Shown piece by piece: positions 1 to 8,702 of a DNA stretch of 64,000 bases. Position 1 is the stretch's first letter; every line of letters begins with the position of its first letter. The DNA comes from Bacteroidia bacterium (GTDB lineage: Bacteria > Bacteroidota > Bacteroidia > Chitinophagales > Chitinophagaceae): NCBI GenBank assembly GCA_030426665.1, contig JAUHYD010000017.1, positions 1 through 64,000 of the forward strand. Direction: 5' to 3'. Made by a program: the position numbers and the translations under genes. The notes beneath the pieces were generated by a model that searched no databases, was not told where the DNA came from, and was given only the letters and a program-made list of their open reading frames with translations.

Positions 1-632
1 AGATGACGAGCAACTTCCCTTGCAGATTAGAAGATGTAGTTAAGACAGACATCCACATGAGCGTAGAGACGCCAAGTGCACCGATTGTGACAATCAGTGC
101 AAATCCGGGCACCTCAATCAGCAGTGGAACCCGAGTAACGCTAACTGCGAATGCAACGAACACGACGAACGATGTAACGTATCAGTGGTTTGTGAACAGC
201 ACGTTGCTGCAGGGAGCGGTACAGCAGACGTATACGAGCAGCAACTTTGCCGACAATGACGAAGTAACGTGTGAGGTAACGAATCACGGGGCATGTCTGT
301 CAACGATGGGTAGCAAGACGGTACAGATGCGTGTAGGAACTGTAGGTGTAGCGACAGTAGGCGCAGCCATCAGCGATATCCGCTTGTTACCGAACCCGAA
401 TACGGGCGACTTCGTAATCCGCGGCACATTGGGTGTACAGGAAACGAAGGAGTTGGGAGTAAGTGTAACAGATGTCTTGGGTCAGGTAGTATACCGCGGT
501 ACGCTTCAGGCTAAGAACGGCGTAGTGGAGCAGCGGATACAGCTGAGCAATGGACTAGCAAACGGCATGTACATGCTGACGTTGCAGTCAGGCAGCGAAG
601 CTAAAACAATCCACTTCGTACTGCAGCAGTAA
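1..632 (+). CDS. C-terminal part of a large secreted Ig-like protein with T9SS sorting domain (5' truncated by window edge)
   Basis: The frame is open to the left edge, so the gene begins outside the window and the first ATG at 3 is almost certainly internal. The first 20 visible residues look like the last strand of one Ig/PKD-like domain. Residues about 25-112 form another, with the YQW core and a CEV...C pair typical of these folds. Residues about 125-209 are a type A T9SS C-terminal sorting domain (LLPNPNTGDF, VTDVLGQVV, LANGMYMLTL). The product should be exported through the outer membrane and anchored or released after removal of this domain. The Ig domain resembles one near the N-terminus of the giant adhesin at the other end of the window. 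ACG and AAC codons are notably frequent. A strong terminator follows the stop. Confidence 0.85.
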   Translation, partial: MTSNFPCRLEDVVKTDIHMSVETPSAPIVTISANPGTSISSGTRVTLTANATNTTNDVTYQWFVNSTLLQGAVQQTYTSSNFADNDEVTCEVTNHGACLSTMGSKTVQMRVGTVGVATVGAAISDIRLLPNPNTGDFVIRGTLGVQETKELGVSVTDVLGQVVYRGTLQAKNGVVEQRIQLSNGLANGMYMLTLQSGSEAKTIHFVLQQ

Positions 633-684
633 TAACAAACAATACTTACAGGGTGTAAGCCTTGTTTGTAAAGGAATAAACACA

Positions 685-716
685 AGAGCGGGGAGCCAAA
701 TGCGGCGCCCCGCTCT
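685..716 (+). terminator. Rho-independent terminator of the T9SS protein gene
   Basis: A perfect 9-bp stem pairs 685-693 (AGAGCGGGG) with 708-716 (CCCCGCTCT) and is followed directly by GTTTTG. It lies about 50 bases after the stop codon at 632. Confidence 0.8.
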
Positions 717-945
717 GTTTTGAATTGCCTCCGCCATTTGGTTGTAAGTGTATCAGACAATTTCAGGTAAATGTTTAATAGCGTTGCTATAGCGTTTCAT
801 AACCGGTGAATATTCAGCGTCGTGTCGTTCGTAGCAGTATTTGAATTTCTGATGTAAATTCTTTCCCCTACACTCATAGTTCTGGTTTTCGCATATTTGT
901 TATTGTAGCTTGAGTCATATTCGGTGGCAATAAACATGAAAGCAA

Positions 946-979
946 AAATGCCCCCTGAAATCGATTTCAGGGGGCATTT
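946..979. terminator. Perfect 34-bp palindrome, likely bidirectional terminator
   Basis: Bases 946-979 are a perfect inverted repeat centred on TCGA, with both arms reading AAATGCCCCCTGAAAT inward. T-rich sequence flanks it on both strands: TTTCTATTTTT to the right on plus, and a run of A on the left that reads as T on minus. It lies 30 bases beyond the stop of the minus-strand MbnP gene and probably ends that transcript. Nothing else was recognised in 633-1008 apart from this and the terminator at 685-716. Confidence 0.8.
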
Positions 980-1008
980 CTATTTTTGCAACTATTGTAA
1001 AGGAGTTA

Positions 1009-1794
1009 TTATAATCCGGCATAGGATACGCTAAACATATTGGCGTAGTTATCAGACAGTTTTTTCGCTCCGGCGCCGGGCATATGAACGATACTCAAAG
1101 TAGAGAAGTCAATGACATTTGGCGACTTAAACATGGCTAGGATATCGGCTTGTACATGTATGTGCGGCGTTTGATCTTTCGTTACTGCAATTTCATTCGC
1201 GAAGTCCATTGTAATGGTTTTTACGACATTATCGGCACCCTTAAATCCTCCGCAATGGAACATTAGTTTTCCATCCGGTTCGGGGGAACTAGGTGAGTTG
1301 CCTTCCATTTTTAGCATGATATAGCCGGTGTTCCACGACCAGAAATTCCCATTTGCCGGGTCTAGTGCACCAGACTGCGCTCCTGAGACATTGTGCAGGC
1401 TATCGACGCCAATTGTAAGGGTCACTGATTTGTAGTTTCCCTTTGGTACACCTGATATCGGGAAAGCCATGTTTGCCGGGGTAGCAGAGTGTTCTACAAG
1501 GCGGTAGCTTTCCGGTTCGGAATAGTCCGGCGTGCCTGCGCTGCCATTAAAGGTGATATTGCTGACGTAGTAGTTTAGCTTACTTACGGTAAATGAATCG
1601 CCGTTTTCATTTGTATACCATTGGTCGTTCAGCACAATGTTACTCCCACCTGCTTGATTGAAGAATTCAATGTATATTTCACCGGTGTCGTTTCCCGATG
1701 TGTCACCGGGAGTAGGGTTCTCTTTCTTGTCGCAGGAGAATAGCGTTGCAGTACTTAGAGCTGCAAAAAGTCCGTATTTGAATATCGATTTCAT
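1009..1794 (-). CDS. MbnP-like copper-associated lipoprotein
   Basis: The 261-residue product starts with a lipoprotein signal ending LFSC, so Cys21 should be lipidated and the protein anchored on the periplasmic face or surface. The rest matches the MbnP-like pattern: a beta strand EIYIEFFNQ, the phrase FTVSKLNYYVSNI, SYRLVEHS, a GVDSLHN segment, a W-rich stretch (FWSWNTGYIMLKMEG), FHCGGF, and conserved His residues near TPHIHVQADI. MbnP proteins bind copper and usually sit next to a diheme peroxidase-type protein (MbnH) or a TonB-dependent receptor; neither is present here. It is the last gene of a minus-strand cluster, 6 bp after the two-TM gene, and ends at the 34-bp palindrome. The function is inferred from family resemblance only. 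Confidence 0.75.
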   Translation of the reverse strand: MKSIFKYGLFAALSTATLFSCDKKENPTPGDTSGNDTGEIYIEFFNQAGGSNIVLNDQWYTNENGDSFTVSKLNYYVSNITFNGSAGTPDYSEPESYRLVEHSATPANMAFPISGVPKGNYKSVTLTIGVDSLHNVSGAQSGALDPANGNFWSWNTGYIMLKMEGNSPSSPEPDGKLMFHCGGFKGADNVVKTITMDFANEIAVTKDQTPHIHVQADILAMFKSPNVIDFSTLSIVHMPGAGAKKLSDNYANMFSVSYAGL

Positions 1795-1800
1795 AATTTA

Positions 1801-2025
1801 TTAATTGATGTTTAGTATGCGTTCAGTTTTGTTTAGCCTTTTTACGTGTACTAAAAGCGAAACTGACAGCATGATGATTGTAATAAAACTGACGCCTGCC
1901 AGTAATTTCCACACGATTGATTGCAGACTGTTTTGTGATGTATGTAATACAAGTGCCAATCCAATTGCAATTGCTGTGGCAATACCTATATAATAGACCG
2001 GATGCCTGGAATTATCGTTGGTCAT
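1801..2025 (-). CDS. Small two-TM membrane protein
   Basis: This 74-residue protein has two hydrophobic helices, about residues 10-28 and 39-60, joined by a short polar loop, and a basic C-terminal tail (HVKRLNKTERILN). No catalytic motif is visible. It is 6 bp upstream of the MbnP-like lipoprotein gene in the same direction, so the two are probably cotranscribed, which suggests a helper role in the same metal-related system (inference). I do not recognise the family. Confidence 0.6.
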   Translation of the reverse strand: MTNDNSRHPVYYIGIATAIAIGLALVLHTSQNSLQSIVWKLLAGVSFITIIMLSVSLLVHVKRLNKTERILNIN

Positions 2026-2178
2026 ATTTTGATTTTATTTGTTAATTATGTTATAATACATTACACTTTCGGATACGCAACAGCATTAGCCCACACCGTA
2101 AATAAATATCGATGCAGCGGGTAAAACTATATATCTACTCTGTAACGTGTCCTATGCAAGTGTACACATCGGTATCTC

Positions 2179-2562
2179 CTATACAACGGGTGGTGGTGGG
2201 TGAAATACATCAGCCGCATATCTAAACATATACCTGTTGGTGTACGATTGGATATGTTTGATATTTGCGGGTGGGTAATCAAATGATAAACTCATTGTAG
2301 AAGCGATAATACAATCAAACGATTCCGTCTTGTCTGACTTTCGAGGTCGGTGTTTATCAGTGTTATTGCTATTGTCAACTTTGTTCAACTGTTTACGCAA
2401 ATAGCACTTTCCGCAGCATTTTAATTCAGGCTTAGATTTATTGATACAAAAATTGGCAGCGATATAATTCTTATTCACCTGATACCATGCGACAATACCC
2501 AACTTTACCATGCTTTGACAGCATAGGCTCAGCATTAGTACTATAGCGAGGACTCTATTCAT
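2179..2562 (-). CDS. Small exported Cys-rich protein with CCGKCYLRKQL motif
   Basis: The 127-residue product has a hydrophobic N-terminal segment (residues 3-28), then a conserved-looking block: NKNYIAANFC, KSKPELKCCGKCYL and RKQLNK, followed by a low-complexity polar stretch and a C-terminal HPPPPVV. From memory, Bacteroidota carry small proteins with the same NK-YIA...C..NK.KP.L.C.GKCYL.KQL layout beside copper/TonB-linked genes. The clustered Cys residues would suit metal binding or a disulfide. It heads the minus cluster with the two-TM protein and the MbnP-like lipoprotein. A TAATTTTG -7-like box lies on the minus strand at 2578-2571, just before the start codon. Function is unknown. Confidence 0.65.
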   Translation of the reverse strand: MNRVLAIVLMLSLCCQSMVKLGIVAWYQVNKNYIAANFCINKSKPELKCCGKCYLRKQLNKVDNSNNTDKHRPRKSDKTESFDCIIASTMSLSFDYPPANIKHIQSYTNRYMFRYAADVFHPPPPVV

Positions 2563-2693
2563 TTGTTTTACAAAATTAGGGAAATGTGAGCTTTTAGTGG
2601 GTGATACTTATCACTATTATTCATTTTTCCTTTTAGTCCGAATGAAGACGTAATTTGGTTATTGCTTAAATTCGTGGATTCACAACTTATTAT

Positions 2694-3221
2694 ATGCGTA
2701 AACTCACTATTGTATCGCTTATTATCTTGGTGTTGTTTTCTTCTTGTCATCGCAAGTTGCACAGGCAGCGTAGGGCTGCCCGTAATAAAATTAGCCGTAC
2801 GGAATATATTGCGACATATAAAAAGATAGCCAGAAAGGAGATGAAGAAGCATGGTATTCCGGCGAGCATTACCCTGGCACAGGGAATATTAGAATCTTCT
2901 AATGGCAACAGTGTACTTGCCCGCAAGGCAAACAATCACTTTGGCATTAAGTGTACAAGCGATTGGCATGGTCGAACTATGCACCGAGATGATGATAAGC
3001 CTAATGAATGCTTCCGTAGGTACCGAAAAGCATCCGATTCATTCCGCGACCACTCAGACTTTCTGATGCGTAAACGTTACAGACATCTTTTTGATTTAGA
3101 CAGAGATGATTACAAAGGGTGGGCATATGGGTTAAGAAAAGCCGGATATGCCACTAATTCACGGTATCCCCAATTGCTTATTAATATCATTGAAAAAAAC
3201 AAACTGTACAAGTACGATTAG
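2694..3221 (+). CDS. Glucosaminidase-family (GH73) lipoprotein
   Basis: The 175-residue protein opens with a lipoprotein signal (residues 1-18, ending FSSC), then a basic stretch rich in Arg, and a single N-acetylglucosaminidase domain of the LYZ2/FlgJ type. Key signs are ITLAQGILESSNGNS with the catalytic Glu, NNHFGIKC, the FRRYRKASDSFRDHSDFL block and the C-terminal AGYATNSRYPQLL...II signature. It should cleave the glycan strands of peptidoglycan in the periplasm. Family members in Bacteroidota often carry C-terminal LysM repeats; none are present, so this is the minimal catalytic form. It is transcribed away from the metal cassette and converges on the DUF2130 gene with a 12-bp gap. Confidence 0.85.
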   Translation: MRKLTIVSLIILVLFSSCHRKLHRQRRAARNKISRTEYIATYKKIARKEMKKHGIPASITLAQGILESSNGNSVLARKANNHFGIKCTSDWHGRTMHRDDDKPNECFRRYRKASDSFRDHSDFLMRKRYRHLFDLDRDDYKGWAYGLRKAGYATNSRYPQLLINIIEKNKLYKYD

Positions 3222-3233
3222 ATATCAGAAAAG

Positions 3234-4490
3234 TTAGTTGAAGTCAATCAGGTTTCCTTCTTCCTCTCCCGGTAATAAGTTTAGGTCTACGTCCATACCG
3301 GCAATTCCATCAATCGAACCTCTGATGTGGGCGGAGTTGAGCAATACCTTTTCCAACTGCTTCTCCCGAGCTTTCCATAGTTTTTCCATTTGTTCCCGCT
3401 CCCTTTGTATTGAAGCCTTCATACTTCCGAACCCTTCGCTGATTGCCTTCCACTGTTGAGCAAATTCGGTACTGGTCAGATAGTTATAAAGTAAGGTCAT
3501 TTTATCGCCTTTGTTCTCCTGACTTTTGGCAGCCATTGATACCTTTATCAGCAGCTCACGTAGTATTTGAACCACTGCGGCCACGTCGCCAAAAGAAGTG
3601 ACCCAAACATCATCCTTTTGTCCAAATGTAACGATTCCGTCAGGTAGTGCTTGACTCACCAGTACGGCTACATCGGCGCCCTGTACACGCATGTCAGCCT
3701 TTAGTTTTTCTGTCCATTCTTTTCCAAAGTCTTTGGTACGCTTGCTTTCGAAAATAATGGTGCCACACTCAACACCCTGATTGTTGCGAACGGTCAATAG
3801 ACAGTCAGCGCCCCGTTTGCCTTTGCTTACTTCATTAACCAAGTCAAATGGAAATGAATTGCGCAATAGTTCTTCCAGAGCCAGTTCCTGCACTTCGCCC
3901 TGAAGCTGCATGGAGCCTTGCTCGCTTTTGCGTTTCATTTCCTCAATAAGCTTCTTTTGGTCCTCGAGTTGTTTTACCAGCTCTTTTTGCTTCATCTCGA
4001 ATTCCCAGTCTTTGTGTTTGCTCTTTTCCTCTTCTTCCTTTTTTATGAGTTCTGAAAGCTTCTCTCGCTCTTCTGCCATCCTTCGTTGCATCTGCAATTC
4101 CAGCTCTTGCTCTTTACTTTTTAGTTCCTGCATCTTTTTCAGAAATTCCAATTCTTTGTCACGCGCCTCTGCAAGTTTTGCCTCATTGGTTTTATTGGTA
4201 TCTTCAAGCAGACGTAGCTTGTATTCATAGTCGGCACCAACCTTTTGTTGTAGTTCGGTGCGTAGGTTTTCTTCCAGTTTTTTCTTGTCTTCTTCGGCCT
4301 TTTTAAGCAGTTGAGTTTCCCGCACAGCTAGTTGTTGCTCTTTTTGAGCATATTGGGCTTCCCGTTCCTGCTGCTTCTCCTGCCACTTCTTATTGAATTC
4401 TTTAGACAACTCTTCCCGAACCGCTTGAGCGATGGCTGCTGTCGGTTCAAACTCAGTATTACAATTGGGGCAAATTATAGACGTAGACAT
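3234..4490 (-). CDS. DUF2130 family protein (zinc-ribbon start, coiled coil, nuclease-like domain)
   Basis: The 418-residue protein begins with a short Cys pair (ICPNCNTEF) suggestive of half a zinc ribbon. A very long charged coiled coil follows at about residues 25-205, rich in Glu, Lys and Gln. The DUF2130 core is at about 210-350: RGADCLLTVRN, IIFESKRTKDFGKEW and MRVQGADVAVLVSQALP. The D...ESK arrangement resembles the PD-(D/E)XK nuclease fold, which has been proposed for this family. A second coiled segment and an acidic tail close it. Function is unknown; DNA-associated activity is plausible. It is a single gene transcribed divergently from the PorE-like gene. Confidence 0.85.
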   Translation of the reverse strand: MSTSIICPNCNTEFEPTAAIAQAVREELSKEFNKKWQEKQQEREAQYAQKEQQLAVRETQLLKKAEEDKKKLEENLRTELQQKVGADYEYKLRLLEDTNKTNEAKLAEARDKELEFLKKMQELKSKEQELELQMQRRMAEEREKLSELIKKEEEEKSKHKDWEFEMKQKELVKQLEDQKKLIEEMKRKSEQGSMQLQGEVQELALEELLRNSFPFDLVNEVSKGKRGADCLLTVRNNQGVECGTIIFESKRTKDFGKEWTEKLKADMRVQGADVAVLVSQALPDGIVTFGQKDDVWVTSFGDVAAVVQILRELLIKVSMAAKSQENKGDKMTLLYNYLTSTEFAQQWKAISEGFGSMKASIQREREQMEKLWKAREKQLEKVLLNSAHIRGSIDGIAGMDVDLNLLPGEEEGNLIDFN

Positions 4491-4524
4491 AGATGCGAGA
4501 ATAATTTTATTTAGAAAGGTTTTT

Positions 4525-4532
4525 TAAATTTG
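4525..4532 (+). promoter_or_regulatory. Bacteroidota -7 box (TAAATTTG)
   Basis: An exact TAnnTTTG match lies in the divergent gap between the DUF2130 gene and the PorE-like gene and would give a leader of about 90 bases for the latter. No clear TTTG -33 element is seen 19-20 bases upstream. Confidence 0.4.
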
Positions 4533-4631
4533 GGAAGAATAAATCTCAAACCCGAAACCACATTGCCAAAGTTCGCTATTTACGGCAATAATATGGTATT
4601 GCCTGCTTTTTTGTCTTATTTTACAGCAATT

Positions 4632-6545
4632 ATGCAGTTGAGAACACTTTTTCTTACTTGCTTTCTATTTTGGTGGATGGCTGCCGGAGCCCAAACAACG
4701 GCAGAAAAAAAGGCTGCAAAGTATTTTGAGAGTGCTTTGGTGCATAAATCGAAAAAGAGATATGCGCAGGCCTGTGCAGATATGGAGGTGTCAATCCGGA
4801 ATAACCCCTCATTGCCGGAGGCTTACAGTTTGCTTGGGCAATGGTACTACGAAGGGCACGATTTTGCAAAGGCAGCAGAGACGTTTCGAAAGGCGACTTA
4901 CCAATGTCTTAATGGTAAATTTAGGTTTGTCAAACCACTGACACTGAGTCTGCTTTCGGCAGGGGCACCCGACGAAGCGCTTAGCTTGATTTCCAACTAT
5001 GCGACAATAAAAGATAGTGCTGAATGGAATAGCTATCGTCGTCGGGCGTTGTTTATTCAGTCTGCATTGATGCACAAAGACACAAGTGAGCCGGTAAACT
5101 TGGGAGTGCGTGTCAATACGCCGTTCCCTGAATTGTTCCCGACAATGGCGGTCGACACCCAATTTCTTTATTTTACTCGCCGTGTAAATAACATGGATGA
5201 AGAGTTATACCATGCGCAAGCAGATTCCTGTGGAGGTTGGTTTAGTGCAAAAAATATGGGTTCACCTATCAACTCTCCCAATCAGGAATCGGCGCAGTTT
5301 ATTTCTGCCGATGGTCACTACCTTTTCTATACAAGATGCGAAAACAGAAGTGAAAATGGATGGGCAGAAGGCGGGTGTGATTTGTTTATGGCATATCGTG
5401 TAGCGCTGGATACCGAGTGGACCATAGGGCAGCCATTCGGGCGGACGATCAATACCACAGCCTATGAAGGCATGCCCTCGTTGTCACCTGATAACAGGGA
5501 ATTGTTTTTCGTGAGTAATCGCGAAGGGGGAATGGGAGGATTTGACATTTGGGTTTCAAAGTTTGAAAATGGGCTGTGGCAGCTACCTGAAAATCCCGGA
5601 CCTGCAATAAATAGTCCGGGCAATGAAACCACGCCATATATAGCGGCAGACAATCAGACACTTTTCTTTGCCAGTGACACGAGACCGGGTTTGGGCGGAC
5701 CGGATTTGTTTGTGTCGCGAAGGCAGAAAGATGGTTCGTGGAGCAATGCAGAGAACTTAGGATATCCTATTAATACGGCCTATGATGAAAGAAGTGCATT
5801 TGTGTCGTTGAACGGAAAGACATTATATTTTGCGTCGGATAGAATTGGGCCCGCTGGCAATTATGACTTATATCAGGTTCCGGTGTCGCCGGTTGGTGCA
5901 CCCAAGCCTATGAGTTACCTGCAGGGTTATGTTTTTGATAGTATATCCGGAGAACGGCTAAATTCTGCATCAATAAAGATAAGAGATGTTGTTACCGGGG
6001 AGACCATTTATGAGCTTAGGAGCAACAGAGGCGATGCCAGTTATGTGGTCACTTTGGAGCCGGGTCGTTTGTATGAAGTATATACCGATCGCTATGGATA
6101 TCAGGAGGTAAGTGACACAATTTTATTCGACACCGTATATAATAATCACCCGATGGTGCATAACATCGCTATGCTAACCAACGACTACAACCCGTTGGTG
6201 CCAATTGATGACAGCTTAATAGCAACAGTTAACTTTGAAGTGAATGTTACTGAATTGAGTGCAACCGATATGGCAAAGTTGCAGACAGCTATATCAAACT
6301 GGATCGAAGAAGAAGCGATAGTAATTTACGTAAATGCTTATACAGATAATACTGGTACACCTATGATAAATCAGGGGCTGTCTTTTAGGAGGGCAAGCAT
6401 TGTTGCTGCTGAAATAGTAGCATCCGGTATTCCTGAAACTTCGGTGGTTGCCAGAGGGTGGGGAGAGGCAAACCCGATTGCCGACAATGAAACGGAGGAA
6501 GGTAGATTTAAGAACAGGAGGGTTGAAGTAGTTGTGCGAAGGTGA
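4632..6545 (+). CDS. PorE-like TPR / PD40 propeller / CarboxypepD_reg / OmpA protein
   Basis: I start the gene at the ATG at 4632 because it begins a signal peptide (MQLRTLFLTCFLFWWMAAGAQ); an upstream in-frame ATG at 4530 would add a non-signal tail. The 637 residues show TPR helices (about 25-130), a PD40-type beta propeller (about 165-420) with repeated SPDNRELFF, ADNQTLFFASD and LNGKTLYFASD strands, and a carboxypeptidase-regulatory-like domain (about 426-510). An OmpA C-terminal domain (about 533-637) has YTDNTG, SFRRASIVAAEI and GRFKNRRVEV. OmpA domains bind peptidoglycan through the conserved Asp and Arg seen here. The same architecture and length occur in PorE, a T9SS component attached to peptidoglycan, but Bacteroidota have many paralogues. 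The product is periplasmic or outer-membrane associated. Confidence 0.8.
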   Translation: MQLRTLFLTCFLFWWMAAGAQTTAEKKAAKYFESALVHKSKKRYAQACADMEVSIRNNPSLPEAYSLLGQWYYEGHDFAKAAETFRKATYQCLNGKFRFVKPLTLSLLSAGAPDEALSLISNYATIKDSAEWNSYRRRALFIQSALMHKDTSEPVNLGVRVNTPFPELFPTMAVDTQFLYFTRRVNNMDEELYHAQADSCGGWFSAKNMGSPINSPNQESAQFISADGHYLFYTRCENRSENGWAEGGCDLFMAYRVALDTEWTIGQPFGRTINTTAYEGMPSLSPDNRELFFVSNREGGMGGFDIWVSKFENGLWQLPENPGPAINSPGNETTPYIAADNQTLFFASDTRPGLGGPDLFVSRRQKDGSWSNAENLGYPINTAYDERSAFVSLNGKTLYFASDRIGPAGNYDLYQVPVSPVGAPKPMSYLQGYVFDSISGERLNSASIKIRDVVTGETIYELRSNRGDASYVVTLEPGRLYEVYTDRYGYQEVSDTILFDTVYNNHPMVHNIAMLTNDYNPLVPIDDSLIATVNFEVNVTELSATDMAKLQTAISNWIEEEAIVIYVNAYTDNTGTPMINQGLSFRRASIVAAEIVASGIPETSVVARGWGEANPIADNETEEGRFKNRRVEVVVRR

Positions 6546-6647
6546 TAATAGTCGTATGTTACGATATTATTAATGCAAATTTAATAGTTATATAATTTTG
6601 AGTATGTCGTGTACTTTCACATTTTAGGTGGATTCAGGCTATAAAAT

Positions 6648-8702
6648 ATGCTACGTCGGTTTTGTGTCTTAATTAGTATGCTGTTGTTTGTTTGTTCTTG
6701 CGGGAGGCGAAGAGTCCCCGTTATGGAAGTTAATGCCCGTTTTGATAGTCTATTAGTATCGGCAGAACGGCTTACAGATTCAGGATACGGTAAGAATGCA
6801 TTGAGAATGGTTTTGGATGCACACAGGCAGTTCGATAATCTAAGTCTGGGCGATGAAGAACATTATTACGGTTTTTGCAACATTCAGTACCAGCAAAATG
6901 GGGAACATGACAAATCGATAATGCTTGCAGATTCTATGCTGGCGTTGTTGAGTGGTTACGAAAGGACCCCGGAAGTGCGCTCTTTGTACACCGTTTTTTA
7001 CAACAACAAAGCAGATGCATTATTTGCAAAAGGGTTGTATAGCGATGCATACAATTACTATTACCTTGCTCAGAAAACAGCAAAAGAAGGAGCCGACACA
7101 TGTGACTTGAGAAATTACTCATACAGTTTGGCGATGACTCTTTATCGACAGAAGCGCTATCACGATGCTGCGATTAGGTTTAAAGAAGCGTACAGTTATT
7201 CCTTATTGTGCCCCGAAGACTTCAATTTGTTTTATTTCCGGCAGGAATTGCTTGATAACATTGGGCTGTGCTATAATGCTATCGGAGCGTACGATAGTGC
7301 GATGCATTATTACCAGAGCGCGATAGCTTATCTGGAGGAAAACACAGGGGTGTATGGAGGGAAGCGTCCAAGTGTATATGAGTGTCCGAAGGCAGTTGTA
7401 TATGGTAATATGGCGGAAGTTTTCATGCATAGAAATATGTTTGATACAGCGAAGCAATTGTACCGAAAAAGCATCAGCATAAACCTGCAAAAAGGATATG
7501 CGAATTCTGATGCAATGATAGATCAGATTAAGCTCGCATCGCTTTATCTTACTACTGATAATTTAACTGAGGCAAAGAACACATTGAATAATGTTCATGC
7601 AGAACTTGATTCAATGCCCAATACCGAAGTTGAACTAAAGTGGAATAAACTGATGTGGCAGTATTCCGAAAAGGCCGGTGACTTGTCGGCTGCGTACAAT
7701 CACCTCCGGGAATATACCATGATGAACCAAAAGTACCTTACCGAAAGGAGGTCGTTGATGGAAACTGATGTAGATATGCAGGTCAGAGACTTGGAAAAGC
7801 AATACAAAATTGACTTGTTAACCAAAGATTCGGAGCAACAGGCATATTACATCGTCATCTTGGCAATAGCTGCTGTTCTGGCATTGGTTATAGTGTTACT
7901 TATCTGGAGAGATTCCCGAAAATCTCGTAGGAATATTGTGCAGCTTACCGAACTAAATACAACCATCAACGAGCAGAAGAAGACGTTAGAGAAGATATTG
8001 GATGAATTAAAGGCAAAAGACGATGACAAAACCAGAATTCTGAAAACAGTCGCCCACGATGTCATGAGTCCGATTGCCGCTATCGTTTCGCTAGCGGACA
8101 TATTGTTACAAGAGTCTGAAAAGCTAAATGGGGAACAGGTCGGGATAGTTAACCTTATAAAGGAGGCAAGTAGTAATTCTCTGAGCTTAAGCAGAGACAT
8201 ACTAGAGGCGTCTGAAGATATTGCTAAAACAGACACTCCGAAGGAAAGAGTAGATATCAACATGTTGGTGGCGAAATCTGTAGAATTGCTTAAATTCAAG
8301 GCAAGTGCGAAAAAGCAGGAAATTGTTGCAGAGTACCCCGCTCATCACATTTTTGCGACGGTCTACAAAGACAAGATGCGAAGAGTGATTAACAACATTC
8401 TGGCAAATGCAATTAAGTTCAGTCATGAAGACTCCCAAATTTTCGTGACGTTAGACCAAAAGGGAAATGAGGTGCAAATAACAATCCGGGATTCAGGAAT
8501 CGGAATTCCGGAGAAAATTAAGAAAAACGTCTTTGATATGTTTACTGATGCCAAGCGGCCGGGTACGTCAGGCGAGGTGCCGCATGGACTTGGTTTGTCT
8601 ATTTCTCTTCAGATTATTCGAGCCCATAACGGTAACATTTGGTTTGAGAGTGAGGAGGGAAAGGGTACGACTTTTTATCTGACATTCCCTGTTCAAGATT
8701 AA
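6648..8702 (+). CDS. TPR-containing membrane sensor histidine kinase
   Basis: The 684-residue protein has a lipoprotein-like signal (CSCG near residue 18), a periplasmic TPR region (about 30-370), one transmembrane helix (about 399-420), a short coiled linker and a kinase core. The H-box is AHDVMSP with His470. The N-box (NNILANAIKFS), G1 box (DSGIGIP), F box and G2 box (GLGLSIS) follow. It should autophosphorylate at His470 and pass the phosphate to a separate response regulator; none is encoded next to it. TPR kinases of this layout are common in Bacteroidota and the stimulus is not predictable. The next gene is a second, hybrid TPR kinase in the same direction, 290 bp away. A signal peptide with a lipobox plus a TM is unusual, so the Cys may not be lipidated. 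Confidence 0.88.
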   Translation: MLRRFCVLISMLLFVCSCGRRRVPVMEVNARFDSLLVSAERLTDSGYGKNALRMVLDAHRQFDNLSLGDEEHYYGFCNIQYQQNGEHDKSIMLADSMLALLSGYERTPEVRSLYTVFYNNKADALFAKGLYSDAYNYYYLAQKTAKEGADTCDLRNYSYSLAMTLYRQKRYHDAAIRFKEAYSYSLLCPEDFNLFYFRQELLDNIGLCYNAIGAYDSAMHYYQSAIAYLEENTGVYGGKRPSVYECPKAVVYGNMAEVFMHRNMFDTAKQLYRKSISINLQKGYANSDAMIDQIKLASLYLTTDNLTEAKNTLNNVHAELDSMPNTEVELKWNKLMWQYSEKAGDLSAAYNHLREYTMMNQKYLTERRSLMETDVDMQVRDLEKQYKIDLLTKDSEQQAYYIVILAIAAVLALVIVLLIWRDSRKSRRNIVQLTELNTTINEQKKTLEKILDELKAKDDDKTRILKTVAHDVMSPIAAIVSLADILLQESEKLNGEQVGIVNLIKEASSNSLSLSRDILEASEDIAKTDTPKERVDINMLVAKSVELLKFKASAKKQEIVAEYPAHHIFATVYKDKMRRVINNILANAIKFSHEDSQIFVTLDQKGNEVQITIRDSGIGIPEKIKKNVFDMFTDAKRPGTSGEVPHGLGLSISLQIIRAHNGNIWFESEEGKGTTFYLTFPVQD

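Noticed and set aside
2568-2852. Minus ORF overlapping the glucosaminidase start
   Set aside because: It lies opposite a clear lipoprotein gene and its product shows no domain or signal that outweighs it.
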